Source of the DNA: Alphaproteobacteria bacterium
Lineage (GTDB): Bacteria; Pseudomonadota; Alphaproteobacteria; Caulobacterales; Parvularculaceae
NCBI GenBank assembly: GCA_016125425.1
Contig: WGLT01000018.1
Span: 23,909-87,908 of the forward strand
Length of the DNA: 64,000 bases
Direction of reading: 5' to 3'
A model generated the notes under the pieces. The model made no database searches, was not told the origin of the DNA, and saw nothing but the letters and a program-made list of their open reading frames with translations. The translations under genes were made by a program, and so were the position numbers. This document shows, one piece after another, positions 53,289 through 62,300 of this stretch (the first letter of the stretch is position 1; every line of letters begins with the position of its first letter).

Positions 53289-54119
53289 TTGGCCCCGCCG
53301 CAAACGATAAAACCCGCGCCGCGCCCCGTCGATATGATCGAAGGCGGGGGACCTGTTATTCTTTGCCAGCCTCATTCGGGGACATTTGTACCGGAAAATG
53401 TCGCGGCGGCGCTCAATGAGCGCGGGCGCGCGCTCGCCGATACGGATTGGCGCGTCGATCGGCTTTATGACGGTCTTCTGCCGGATGCGACTGTTATTCG
53501 CGCGCGTTTCCACCGCTATGTCATCGACGCGAACCGGCCGCCGTCCGACGTCTCGCTCTATCCGGGGCAGAACACGACCGGGCTCTGTCCGTTGACGGAT
53601 TTCGACGGCGAGAAAATTTACGTACCAGGCGGAGAACCGGACGCCGCAGACATCGAAAGCCGGCGGCAAGCGTTTCATGCGCCTTATCACGCAATGATCG
53701 AGACGGCGATCGCGCGGACGAAGTCGAGACACGGCTTCGCGATTGTCTACGACTGCCATTCGATCCGCTCGCGCATCCCGTATCTCTTCGGCGGCGAACT
53801 GCCTGTCTTCAATATCGGCACCAATGACGGGACGGCTTGCCATCCGAAAATAGAAAGCGCCGTGCGCGACATCTGCGCGGCGTCCGGCGAGCGGTGGGTC
53901 CTCAACGGACGCTTCAAGGGCGGCTGGACGACGCGCCATTACGGAAATCCGTCTGAGAGCGTCCATGCGATTCAGATGGAGCTCGCGCAGCGCGCCTATA
54001 TGCGCGAAACCCCGCCTTGGGATTATGAAGAGGAAAAGGCCGAAGCGCTCAGAAAGACGCTGAAGCGCGTGTTGTCGGCGATCGCCGAAATAGCCGAAAG
54101 CGGCGCGCTCGCCGTCTAG
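53289..54119 (+). CDS. hutG: N-formylglutamate deformylase
   Basis: HutG cleaves N-formylglutamate to formate and glutamate, the last step of this histidine route. The protein has the FGase pattern: ILCQPHSGTFVP near the N-terminus, DTDWRVDRLYDG, RYVIDANRPP, then IVYDCHSIRSRIPYLFGG and the GWTTRHYG block. The start is uncertain. I use a TTG at 53289, with GGAAGAAGAGG seven bases before it, giving 276 residues; an ATG at 53334 would give 261. Its stop overlaps that of the convergent M23 gene by a few bases. Confidence 0.88.
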   Translation: MAPPQTIKPAPRPVDMIEGGGPVILCQPHSGTFVPENVAAALNERGRALADTDWRVDRLYDGLLPDATVIRARFHRYVIDANRPPSDVSLYPGQNTTGLCPLTDFDGEKIYVPGGEPDAADIESRRQAFHAPYHAMIETAIARTKSRHGFAIVYDCHSIRSRIPYLFGGELPVFNIGTNDGTACHPKIESAVRDICAASGERWVLNGRFKGGWTTRHYGNPSESVHAIQMELAQRAYMRETPPWDYEEEKAEALRKTLKRVLSAIAEIAESGALAV

Positions 54120-55852
54120 AGCGCCGCCGATTGATCGCGCTCTGCGTAGAGCGGCCTTTCGTTCGGCTCGGGCGCGCGCAAGGCGTCGATGGCGTCGCGG
54201 ATCGCATCGAATTCGTTGAGTTCGGCGCCGTGCAGGCTGACGCCTGTCGCCATCTTGAGATGCATCGGATTGACGGCTTTGCCGTTGAGATGAACTTCAT
54301 AATGAAGGTGGGGGCCCGTCGACCTTCCCGTGGTTCCGACATAGGCGATGATCTGGCCTTGCTTGACGCGCGAGCCGGCGTGAATGCCGCGCGCAAAGCC
54401 GTTCAAATGGCCGTATATCGTCTGATAGCCGTTGGCGTGACGTATGCGGATATAATTCCCGAATGAGCCGTAGCGGTTGGCGCGTTCTACGATGCCGTCG
54501 CCTGCGGCTTTGACCGGCGTGCCGCGCGGCGCCGCGAAGTCGACGCCTTTATGCATTCTGACATAGCCGAGAATCGGATGCTCGCGCGATCCGAAGCCGG
54601 ACGATATCCGCGTCGCATCGACTGGCGTCTTCATAAGGAGACGACGCGCGCTATGGCCGTTGCGGTCGAAATAATCGCTGCGTCCGCCATTTTCGTCGGA
54701 GTTAAAAAGATAATAGCCTTTCTCGCTCCGCCCGCCGCGCCAGGTTAGCCGACCGTAGAGAATGTCTCCTGTCGACACGACACGACCGCTCTCGTCGTAA
54801 TTCACTTGATAGATCGCCTCGAAGCGGTCGCCGTTCAAAACCTCGCGCTGAAAGTCGATATCGTAGGCGAACATGTTGGCGAGATCGGCGATGACGTTGT
54901 CAGGCGCGCCCGCCGCTTTCGCCGACTGGTAAAGGCTGCCGTTGATCCGGCCCTTCACCGAGACGAGACGCGAGGTCAGATCCACCGTCTGCTTGCGCGC
55001 CTCAAATCCTCCGTCGCTTCGGCGGGATAAGACAATCTTGCTCTGCGCGTCGGTGCGAAAGGCGAGGGCGATCAGATAAGTTTCGGGCGCGTGTGTCGCC
55101 GAGGCGAGTTGGAACAGCGTCTCATTCGGCTTGGCGACCGTCAGCGCAAATTCATCGCCCGGAAGCAGCGCGCGCAAATTCTGATATTTGGCGAGGGCGT
55201 AGGCCGCCGCGTTGCGGTCGGCCGCGCGCACGCCCGCCCGCGCCAGCGCGTCGACAAACGCTTCGCCCTTTTTCATCGCGACGCGCACGGTATGCGGTCT
55301 TTCGGTGACGTCCCCGGCATAGACGACCGGCAGCGGCGCAGGCGCGTGAACGGGCGTGATATCCGAGATCGAAAACACAGGCGGCGGCCTGTCATTCGGG
55401 TCGGCGAGAAGGCTCTGTCCCAGCCGGACAAGGGGCGGGGCGCCGAGCGCGGCGCGCGCGTCGGCGTTCGCCGAGCGAGCAGGTTTGAGCCGCGGGGCGG
55501 GCTCTTCCTGAGCTTGAGTTTGGGCGGCGTGGAGGGGGCTCAATCGCGGCGTCGGGCCGTCCGGGGCCTGCCGCAGCAATTCATCTTCGAGCGAGACGGG
55601 CGCGGCTGGCGCATCCGCCGGCCCGCTCGCCGCGGCGGGCTTCGGCTCGGCCGGGCCCGCCGCTGCGACTGGCGAGCGCTCGAGCCGGGCCACTTTGCTT
55701 TGGGCGGCCGCTGGTTGCGGGGCTGCGCCGATCACATAGAAAAGAAAGCCCGCGCCGGCGAACATCACTGCGAGCGACGTTGCAACTGCAAGGTGCGCGC
55801 CCAGACCGGATGGCCGTTCATGCGCGTCTGAGACCGGCGATATTTGGTCCAT
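54116..55852 (-). CDS. M23 family metallopeptidase with N-terminal membrane anchor
   Basis: The 578-residue protein has one membrane helix (about 22-42; VATSLAVMFAGAGFLFYVIG), a long Pro/Ala-rich linker, an OapA/LysM-like region (about 190-270) and a C-terminal M23 LytM domain. All zinc and catalytic residues are seen: H in HKGVDFAAP, D two residues later, and the HLHYE motif preceded by YGHLNGF. It should cut peptidoglycan cross-bridges in the periplasm during growth or division. I take the ATG at 55852 (MDQISPVSD, with AGG upstream) as start; an earlier GTG frame start at 55885 is less likely. Confidence 0.88.
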   Translation of the reverse strand: MDQISPVSDAHERPSGLGAHLAVATSLAVMFAGAGFLFYVIGAAPQPAAAQSKVARLERSPVAAAGPAEPKPAAASGPADAPAAPVSLEDELLRQAPDGPTPRLSPLHAAQTQAQEEPAPRLKPARSANADARAALGAPPLVRLGQSLLADPNDRPPPVFSISDITPVHAPAPLPVVYAGDVTERPHTVRVAMKKGEAFVDALARAGVRAADRNAAAYALAKYQNLRALLPGDEFALTVAKPNETLFQLASATHAPETYLIALAFRTDAQSKIVLSRRSDGGFEARKQTVDLTSRLVSVKGRINGSLYQSAKAAGAPDNVIADLANMFAYDIDFQREVLNGDRFEAIYQVNYDESGRVVSTGDILYGRLTWRGGRSEKGYYLFNSDENGGRSDYFDRNGHSARRLLMKTPVDATRISSGFGSREHPILGYVRMHKGVDFAAPRGTPVKAAGDGIVERANRYGSFGNYIRIRHANGYQTIYGHLNGFARGIHAGSRVKQGQIIAYVGTTGRSTGPHLHYEVHLNGKAVNPMHLKMATGVSLHGAELNEFDAIRDAIDALRAPEPNERPLYAERDQSAAL

Positions 55853-56071
55853 TACGACCTGACTGCAATTCCCTGGCCCGACCAAGGGGGCCGCCCTAAT
55901 TCATGCCCGGCTTACCCCCGCATGCGCGCGCGGGAAGCACTCATTGCACGCCTCGCTTTTCGGTTCAATTGACGCCACAATGGCGAGGCGCGTTTCGGGG
56001 CGGCATCTCACCAGTTCAGGCTTAAGCAAGGCCGAAGAGCGCCGCGCCGTTTTGAGCAATGCGGGTAAGGG

Positions 56072-58903
56072 ATGCGGGTCTTTTGGCGTTTCATTGCGGG
56101 ACTGGCGCTAGCCCTCGCCATCGTCCTCCTGCTTGGCTGGGTTTTCCGAGCCCCGATCGCCGGCGCGGCGTTAACCTATGCTCTCAAAAAGGCGGGCTTT
56201 GAGCGTCCTTCGCTGGCCGTCACAACTCTGACCGCGAGCGAGCTGCGGGTCGTGAATGTGACGGCGGGCGACGGCGCGCTGGCGATCGACGAAATCGACG
56301 CCCGCTACTCGATCCGCGATTTGTTGTCGGCGCACAAGCTTTCCTCGCTCGCTGTCGGAACGGGCCGGATCTCGGCGACGATCGATGACAAAGGCGTCAT
56401 CCGCATCGCAGGCGCGCGCGTCGGCGGCGGGCTCGGCTCCGGCGGATCCGCAAGCGCCGCCGCGATTTCGGCGCCCTTCGACAGCGCGTCAGCCAAGGAA
56501 ATTGCGATCGCGCTGCGCGCGCCGCAAGGCCAAGCGACGGGACTTTTCTCTGGCGCGTTTTCGCCGAATAAGGGCGGCGCCTTCAGGCTCGACGCGCAGA
56601 CAGACGGGATTGCTTCCGGCGCGTGGAGCGCGAGAAACGCCGCGCTTTCCCTTTCCGTTGATTTTGAGGAAAGCGACGCGGTGAAAGCCAAAGGCTCGGC
56701 GCAGGGCGATTTCGAAACATCGCTCGGCGCGACGAAAGGCGCGAAGCTTTCCTTCGACGGCGAAGCGCGCTCCTGGCGCGAGGCGCTCGCGAAAGGCGTC
56801 GGTGCGATGACGGGCGGCGCACGCCTCGACATTCAGCTTACGGAGATTCCCGTTGCGTCGAGCGCGCAGCTTTCTGCAGCGCTGGGGCCGCTCGCTTTTG
56901 GCGGCGCGCCGATCAAGACGCTGGCCGCGAGCGGCGGCCTGGCGGTCGCGCTGAATAATGGCGGCGTTCGCGTCAGCGCGGTCGAGGATGCGCCGCTGCG
57001 ACTGACTTCCGATCGCGGCGACGCGATTGAAGTCATGGCTGAAAACGGCGCGCCGCTTTATGAAAGCGCGCCGCCGGCGCGCGCATTCAAGCTGGCCGCG
57101 CGCATGTCCGGCCCTCTTCTCTCGGGCCGCGCGCAAATCGACGCAACCGGGTCGGTTACGGACGATTGGGCGTTTCAGGCGTCGGGCGATCTCGATGAGC
57201 GCGCCGGCGAAGACCTGTCGCTCGGCGCTACGAAGTTTTCGGCCGACGGCGACGTCAGCGCTTCGAAGGCGGACGCCGATCTCCAAATTGCGACGACGGT
57301 GCGGGCGGCGACGCTCGGCGCGTACCGCATTAAAAACGCGCCGGTCGAGGCGATGCTGCATATTCACGGAGATTTTGACGCGCAAAACGTCACGGTCGCG
57401 ACGAAAGACAATTGCGTGACCTTGGATCGCGGCGATTTCAGCGCGAAGGGCCAGAATTTCGCCGTCTCCTTGAACGCCGCGAAACTTTGCGGCGGCGTCG
57501 CCGGTCCGCTCATCAGCCTGAAATTGGGCGACGCGTTTCAAGCGACGGCCGACGGAACGCTGACCGCCAAAGGTCTTACCTACCGGCTCGGCGAAACGGT
57601 CATTGCAGGAGCGCCGCCCCGCATAGAATTCGCAGCCGCCGGAGACGCCGCCGTCACGAAAATAAATGGATCGATTACGGATGGGCGGCTCATCCTCAAC
57701 AAGGCGATCATCGCATCGGATTCGGACGGCTCATTCACATTCGTCGCCGATAAAAGCGATTTCTCGGGCGAAGCGCGGCTCAGTTCCGTCAAGATCGCGC
57801 AAAGCGCCCGGCCCGTCCAAATTGCGCCGATCATCGCCGCGGGGACGGCGCGCCTCGCCAAGGGGCGGATCAAGTTCGATTTTTCCGCTCAAACGCCGCA
57901 GGGGGACAGGCTCGGGGCGGGCGCAGGCGCCCACGCGCTTGAAACCGGCAGAGGCGATGTCGCATTCCGGTCCGGGGATCTGAATTTCGATCCGAAGGGA
58001 TTGCGGCTCGTCTCGATACTGCCCGCGCTCAAGGGGATAATCGACCAGTCGACCGGGGGCTTCTCCGCCGACGCGCGTCTGTCCTGGGGGCCGAAGCCTG
58101 GTGATTTCAATTCCTCCGCCGAGTTTGCGCTCAAAAATCTTTCCTTCCAGGGGCCGACGCGCGCCGTCACGAAAACAGCGGGTCTCGATGGAGAATTGAA
58201 GCTCTCAAGCCTCGCTCCGTTGAAGACCGACGGCCCGCAAACGCTCAATGTGAAGCTTATCGATCTCGACGCCTTGCAGCTTGAGAACGGCGTTGCGCAT
58301 TTTGATCTGCCGGGCGACGACGCGCTGCATATTATCGACGCAGCCTTTCCCTGGTTTGGCGGAAGCATCGGCGCCTATGACAGCGTTATCTCTTTCAGCG
58401 GACGCAAGGCGACGACGGAATTGCGCGCTGAGAACGTGCAACTTGCGCAGATTTTGGATTATGTGAATGTGGACGGCTTGTCGGGCGAAGGCGTGCTGAA
58501 CGGCGAAATTCCGCTTGAATTCGAAGACGGCAAGGCGCGCATCGTCAACGGCGTTCTCTCATCCGTCGGCCCGGGGGTTCTGCGCTATGTCGGCAAGGCG
58601 GCTGAGTCCGCGTCGGCTGTCGGCGGCGCCGATACGGCCTTTTCGATCTTGCGCGATCTGCGTTTCACCTCGCTGGTCGTGACAATCAACGGTCCGCTGG
58701 ACGGCACGATTGACTTCAAATGCGATTTCAAAGGAACGGGCGAAGTGCCTTATGGCGGCAAGTCGAGCCGTCTGCCGGTGCGCTACGGCATCAACATCCA
58801 GGCCAATCTTCTCGATCTGCTGTCGCAAGCCAATCTTACGCGCGATGTGCGGCTGCAGATCGAGCGAGCCCAGCGCGAGGAGGGCGCCAAGCCAAATGAC
58901 TGA
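56072..58903 (+). CDS. ydbH: YdbH-family intermembrane lipid-transport protein
   Basis: This is an AsmA-like bridge protein of 943 residues. It has one N-terminal membrane helix (about 5-25) followed by a long beta-rich groove domain and the C-terminal block of the YdbH family (IVNGVLSSVGPGVLRYVGKAAES, then IDFKCDFKGTGEVPYGGK and YGINIQANLLDLL). YdbH works with the lipoprotein YnbE and the chaperone-like YdbL to move phospholipids to the outer membrane, as known in E. coli. The two partners are encoded next. The start ATG at 56072 has AAGGG directly upstream. Confidence 0.9.
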   Translation: MRVFWRFIAGLALALAIVLLLGWVFRAPIAGAALTYALKKAGFERPSLAVTTLTASELRVVNVTAGDGALAIDEIDARYSIRDLLSAHKLSSLAVGTGRISATIDDKGVIRIAGARVGGGLGSGGSASAAAISAPFDSASAKEIAIALRAPQGQATGLFSGAFSPNKGGAFRLDAQTDGIASGAWSARNAALSLSVDFEESDAVKAKGSAQGDFETSLGATKGAKLSFDGEARSWREALAKGVGAMTGGARLDIQLTEIPVASSAQLSAALGPLAFGGAPIKTLAASGGLAVALNNGGVRVSAVEDAPLRLTSDRGDAIEVMAENGAPLYESAPPARAFKLAARMSGPLLSGRAQIDATGSVTDDWAFQASGDLDERAGEDLSLGATKFSADGDVSASKADADLQIATTVRAATLGAYRIKNAPVEAMLHIHGDFDAQNVTVATKDNCVTLDRGDFSAKGQNFAVSLNAAKLCGGVAGPLISLKLGDAFQATADGTLTAKGLTYRLGETVIAGAPPRIEFAAAGDAAVTKINGSITDGRLILNKAIIASDSDGSFTFVADKSDFSGEARLSSVKIAQSARPVQIAPIIAAGTARLAKGRIKFDFSAQTPQGDRLGAGAGAHALETGRGDVAFRSGDLNFDPKGLRLVSILPALKGIIDQSTGGFSADARLSWGPKPGDFNSSAEFALKNLSFQGPTRAVTKTAGLDGELKLSSLAPLKTDGPQTLNVKLIDLDALQLENGVAHFDLPGDDALHIIDAAFPWFGGSIGAYDSVISFSGRKATTELRAENVQLAQILDYVNVDGLSGEGVLNGEIPLEFEDGKARIVNGVLSSVGPGVLRYVGKAAESASAVGGADTAFSILRDLRFTSLVVTINGPLDGTIDFKCDFKGTGEVPYGGKSSRLPVRYGINIQANLLDLLSQANLTRDVRLQIERAQREEGAKPND

Positions 58904-59002
58904 AATGCCGGAATTTTGACGTTTTTTCGCCGCATCGCAGAGGCATGTTGGAAACGGACGAAAATTCGGGCAGGCTACGCGGACTAAATGGCGGGTGATC
59001 CA

Positions 59003-59209
59003 ATGAAAAGAAAATCTGCGACTCTTCGGGGCGGCCTCGCCCTCATCACCGCGGCGGGCGGCCTCGCCGCATGCAGCACAGTGACGCTTCAGGGCAACGA
59101 GGAAAAGCCCATCGTCGTCAATCTGAACGTCAAGATCGATCAGGAAGTCCGGGTCAAAATGGACAAGGAAGTCACTGATTTGATCAATAACAACCCCGAT
59201 ATCTTCTAG
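59003..59209 (+). CDS. ynbE: YnbE-family outer-membrane lipoprotein
   Basis: This is a 68-residue lipoprotein. The signal peptide ends in the lipobox LAACS (Cys about residue 29), and the mature part continues with a beta-strand pattern (KPIVVNLNVKIDQEVRVKMDK) typical of YnbE. YnbE stacks onto the C-terminal end of YdbH to complete the bridge at the outer membrane. The ATG at 59003 is preferred over the one at 58988. It starts 99 bases after ydbH and is followed by ydbL after 14 bases. Confidence 0.9.
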   Translation: MKRKSATLRGGLALITAAGGLAACSTVTLQGNEEKPIVVNLNVKIDQEVRVKMDKEVTDLINNNPDIF

Positions 59210-59223
59210 CGATGGAGCGAGCG

Positions 59224-59574
59224 ATGAGAACGAAACTGATTGGCGTCGCCGCCGCTTTCGGCCTCGTTGTCGCCGGCTTGACGGGCGCGGCGCTTGCAGC
59301 GAGCCCCGCAATCGAGAACGCCAAGGCGCAATGCATTATCGGCGAACAGACGGACGGCTATCTGGGCGTCAAGGATTCCTCAAGGGCGAGCGCCGAACTG
59401 AGGCGCGAGGTCGATTCCATCAATCTTCAGCGTAAGGCCGCTTACACGAAGCTTGCGGCGCAAAACGGCGTTTCAGTCGAAACGGCGGCTGCGCTCACGG
59501 CCGAAAAGCTGATCAACAACGCGCCCTCGGGTCAGTGCTATCGCGATCAAAGCGGCGTCTGGCGCCAGAAATAA
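59224..59574 (+). CDS. ydbL: YdbL-family (DUF1318) periplasmic protein
   Basis: The 116-residue protein has a signal peptide (ending GAALA) and the DUF1318 core (AKAQCIIGEQTDGYLGV, SINLQRKAAYTKLAAQNGVSVETAAALTAEKLI). YdbL keeps YnbE from stacking too much and so regulates the YdbH-YnbE bridge. Two Cys (QCII and GQCYRD) could form a disulfide. GGAGCGA precedes the ATG at 59224. A strong terminator follows 27 bases after the stop, ending the operon. Confidence 0.9.
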   Translation: MRTKLIGVAAAFGLVVAGLTGAALAASPAIENAKAQCIIGEQTDGYLGVKDSSRASAELRREVDSINLQRKAAYTKLAAQNGVSVETAAALTAEKLINNAPSGQCYRDQSGVWRQK

Positions 59575-59600
59575 CGCTTCGCGAGCCCGAGCGGATATCG

Positions 59601-59628
59601 AAAAGCGCCTCCGGGCGCTTTTCTTTTT
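59601..59628 (+). terminator. Intrinsic terminator of the ydbH-ynbE-ydbL operon
   Basis: AAAAGCGCC-TCCG-GGCGCTTTT is a perfect nine-base-pair stem with a TCCG loop, followed by CTTTTT. It starts 27 bases after the ydbL stop. The A-rich 5' arm would also allow function on the minus strand, but no gene arrives from that side. Confidence 0.88.
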
Positions 59629-59740
59629 CAACCTCCGCGTCTCGCGCCGCAGCATCCAAAGGCTATCGCCGCGGCGCGGCGAATCGGGGCTAAACACATA
59701 GCGTGCGAACGCCGTGGTCGGCCGGCAAGGGCCGAGGGCG

Positions 59741-59755
59741 TTAATTTTGTCTAAA
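59741..59755 (+). promoter_or_regulatory. Near-consensus CtrA site upstream of chpT
   Basis: TTAA-TTTTGTC-TAAA keeps seven of the eight fixed bases of TTAA-N7-TTAA with the right spacing. It lies 43 bases before the chpT ATG, in promoter range. Since ChpT passes phosphate to CtrA, feedback is plausible. Confidence 0.5.
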
Positions 59756-59798
59756 CGACCGCACGCGCATTCTGTGCGGGCGAGTGAAAGAGGGGCCA

Positions 59799-60458
59799 AT
59801 GTCCGATCCGTCCGCAACGCTCGATCCAGTCGCGCTTTCCGCGTTGCTCGCGTCGCGGCTCTGCCACGATCTCATCAATCCTGTCGGCGCCATCGGCTCC
59901 GGCCTTGAAGTTCTGGACGACGATTCCATGGACGCCGCGATGCGCGACGCCGCATTGGATCTCGTTCGGTCGGGCGGCGGGAAAGCGATCTCGCTGCTCA
60001 AATATGCGCGCATCGCTTACGGCGCGGCCGGCGGTTTGGGCGCCGAGTTGCCGATGGAGGAGGCGGAGACCCTTCTGTGCGATCTCTTTAAATGGACCAA
60101 GGCGACGCTGGTCTGGCGCGGGCGGCCGGGACTGGCGGCGAAGGAGAAGGTCAAGGCTCTGCTGATTCTCGCCTATGCGGCGTCCGACTGCGTGCCGCGC
60201 GGCGGCGTAGTGACGGTCGTTGAGACGCCGGACGGTTTTTCGATCACCGCCGAAGGTCAGCGAGTCATCCTCAATGAGGAGTTCGTTCGCGCGCTTGAAG
60301 GCGAATGCGCGGATTTGAAACCGAAGTTCGCGCCGGCCTATGTCGCCGGCCTCCTCGCGCGGGCGTGCGGCGGCGGCGTTGCGGCGACGCTTGAAGACGG
60401 CAAAGTCGTCATGCAGGCGGATTTCGCGCCGCATGCGGCGCTTGCGGCCGCCCGTTAA
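59799..60458 (+). CDS. chpT: Histidine phosphotransferase ChpT
   Basis: ChpT carries phosphate from the kinase CckA to CtrA and CpdR in the alphaproteobacterial cell-cycle relay. The 219-residue protein has the dimeric phosphotransfer helix pair with H23 in LCHDLINPVGAIGSG, followed by a degenerate HATPase-like domain that lacks an ATP site (LLILAYAASDCVPRGG). The ATG at 59799 has GAGGGG before it; a GTG at 59784 is in frame. A receiver gene follows after 83 bases. Near-CtrA sites lie before both. Confidence 0.92.
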   Translation: MSDPSATLDPVALSALLASRLCHDLINPVGAIGSGLEVLDDDSMDAAMRDAALDLVRSGGGKAISLLKYARIAYGAAGGLGAELPMEEAETLLCDLFKWTKATLVWRGRPGLAAKEKVKALLILAYAASDCVPRGGVVTVVETPDGFSITAEGQRVILNEEFVRALEGECADLKPKFAPAYVAGLLARACGGGVAATLEDGKVVMQADFAPHAALAAAR

Positions 60459-60469
60459 CGCACGGCTAA
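60455..60469 (+). promoter_or_regulatory. Near-consensus CtrA site upstream of the receiver gene
   Basis: TTAA-CGCACGG-CTAA has seven of the eight fixed bases with exact spacing. Its first half includes the chpT stop codon, and it lies 72 bases before the ATG of the receiver gene. It might allow that gene its own cell-cycle-timed transcript. Confidence 0.4.
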
Positions 60470-60541
60470 CCGAAAACCGCGAGACTGCCCGGGCTCCAAT
60501 TGAGGCGCCGCCGCGTCAGCGGTCGCATAAGGATTTCGGCA

Positions 60542-60952
60542 ATGAAGACTTGTCTCGTCATTGAAGATTCGCCCCTCGTACGCTCTATCGCCGTGCGCAT
60601 CCTCGCCGATCTCGGCGTCGAGTCGCGGGAGACGGGGAGCGCGGCGGAAGCGGTCGAACTGTGCCGCGAACACAAGCCGGACGTCGTGCTTCTCGACTGG
60701 GATCTGCCCTCCATGGGCGCGCTCGATTTCCTGCGCGGCGTCGGCTCTTTCGCGCCCGAGGCGCGTCCTCCGATCATTTTGTGCGCGACGGAAAATGACC
60801 AGCAGCAATTCGTGCTGGCCAAGGCCGCAGGCGCCGCGCATCATCTTTTGAAGCCCTTCGACAAAGCGACGATGCGCGAAAAGCTCGCTGAGGTTGGCGT
60901 GCTGGATCGGGTCGAATCGCTCGCCGGCCGGAGCGGCGCGCAACTCAGCTAA
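60542..60952 (+). CDS. Single-domain response regulator
   Basis: This is a CheY-like receiver of 136 residues. The acidic pocket is IEDSPLVR, the phospho-acceptor is D52 in VVLLDWDLPSMG, and the conserved Lys is in LLKPFDK. No output domain follows, so it should act by protein contact. It is not CpdR or DivK by sequence, but its place behind chpT suggests a role in the same relay, perhaps as phosphate sink or extra ChpT target. The start is the ATG at 60542 (MKTCLVIED). Its 3' end overlaps the convergent CoA-transferase by 8 bases. Confidence 0.88.
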   Translation: MKTCLVIEDSPLVRSIAVRILADLGVESRETGSAAEAVELCREHKPDVVLLDWDLPSMGALDFLRGVGSFAPEARPPIILCATENDQQQFVLAKAAGAAHHLLKPFDKATMREKLAEVGVLDRVESLAGRSGAQLS

Positions 60953-62177
60953 TCGCGCCTTTCGCGCGCAGCGCCGCAATTTCAGCAGGCGCGACGCCGA
61001 GTTCTGTCAGGATCTCATCCGTGTTCTGACCGATAACAGGCGGCGCGCCGTCCGTGCGCGGCGGCGTCTGCGAGAATTTGACTGGGTGCGGCACGCAACG
61101 CAATGCGGGCGCGTCTGCGCGCGGCGCGGGGATGGTCATCCCGCGCGCTTTCGCTTGCGGGTCGGCGAAGACCGCGTCGATCGAATTGATCGGGCCCGCC
61201 GGCACGCCCGCCGCCGCAAGCGCGGCGAGCCACTCCTTGCTTCTCCTGCTTTTCATCGCGGGCGCGAGTCGCGCAGTCAGCTCGGCGCGGTTATCGACGC
61301 GATCGCGATTGGACTTGAAACGGGGGTCTTCCGCGAGGTCCGGTTCGCCGATCGTTGTCGAGAACGCTGCGAACTGGCCGTCATTGCCGACAGCGACGAC
61401 GATAAAACCGTCCGCCGTTTCAAACACCTGATAGGGCGCGATATTCGGATGCGCATTGCCGAGTCGGGTCGGCGCCGCGCCGGAGACGAGATAATTCGCC
61501 GCCTGATTGGCGAGCATGGCGATTTGACAGTCAAACAGGGCGACATCGATATGCTGGCCTTCGCCGGTGCGTTCGGCGTGCCGGAGCGCGGCCAGCATGC
61601 CGCACGCCGCGTACATCCCCGAAAACAGATCGGCGACGGCGACGCCGACTTTCATCGGTTCGGCGCCTGGCGCGCCATCGGGCTGTCCGGTAATCGACAT
61701 CAGGCCGCCCATGGCCTGAATCATATAGTCATAACCGGGACGCGCAGCGTAAGGTCCGGTCTGACCGAAGCCGGTGATCGAGCAGTAAACCAGCTTCGGA
61801 TTAATCTGTTTCAGCGAGTCGTAATCGAGGCCGTATTTCTTCAAGCCTCCGACTTTGAAATTCTCCAGCAGGATATCGGACCGCGCGGCGAGGCGCTTCA
61901 CGATCGCCGCGCCTTCAGGGCGCGCGATATCGAGCGCAAGCGAGCGCTTGTTGCGATTGGCGGCGAGAAAATACGCCGCGTCTGTGGTCTCGCCTTGGGC
62001 GCTTGTCAGAAAGGGCGGACCCCAATGGCGCGTGTCGTCTCCCGCGCCCGGCCGTTCGACCTTGATCACGTCGGCGCCGAGATCAGCGAGCAGCTGGCTC
62101 GCCCAGGGACCGGCGAGAACGCGGGAAAGATCGAGAACTTTGACGCCGGCGAGCGCGGCCATGGATGATTCTGTCAT
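60945..62177 (-). CDS. CaiB/BaiF-family (class III) CoA-transferase
   Basis: The 410-residue protein belongs to family III CoA-transferases, which move CoA between carboxylic acids such as formate/oxalate, succinate and carnitine. The N-terminal block DLSRVLAGPWASQLLADLGADVIKVERP is typical, and the catalytic Asp is D150 in PGYDYMIQAMGG. The substrate cannot be read from the sequence. It is divergent from an acyl-CoA synthetase gene (123 bases), so the pair may serve the activation and use of an acid. Confidence 0.9.
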   Translation of the reverse strand: MTESSMAALAGVKVLDLSRVLAGPWASQLLADLGADVIKVERPGAGDDTRHWGPPFLTSAQGETTDAAYFLAANRNKRSLALDIARPEGAAIVKRLAARSDILLENFKVGGLKKYGLDYDSLKQINPKLVYCSITGFGQTGPYAARPGYDYMIQAMGGLMSITGQPDGAPGAEPMKVGVAVADLFSGMYAACGMLAALRHAERTGEGQHIDVALFDCQIAMLANQAANYLVSGAAPTRLGNAHPNIAPYQVFETADGFIVVAVGNDGQFAAFSTTIGEPDLAEDPRFKSNRDRVDNRAELTARLAPAMKSRRSKEWLAALAAAGVPAGPINSIDAVFADPQAKARGMTIPAPRADAPALRCVPHPVKFSQTPPRTDGAPPVIGQNTDEILTELGVAPAEIAALRAKGAIS

Positions 62178-62300
62178 GGCCGGGACGATAGCGGTCCGGG
62201 GGCTGCGCGCAAGACGGGCGCCGGCGGCGTTTGACGGCGCGCCCCAGATTCCAGATAGTTTGCGAAAGCCGGCGACAGGCTAGGTCTTAGGGAGGTGAGT

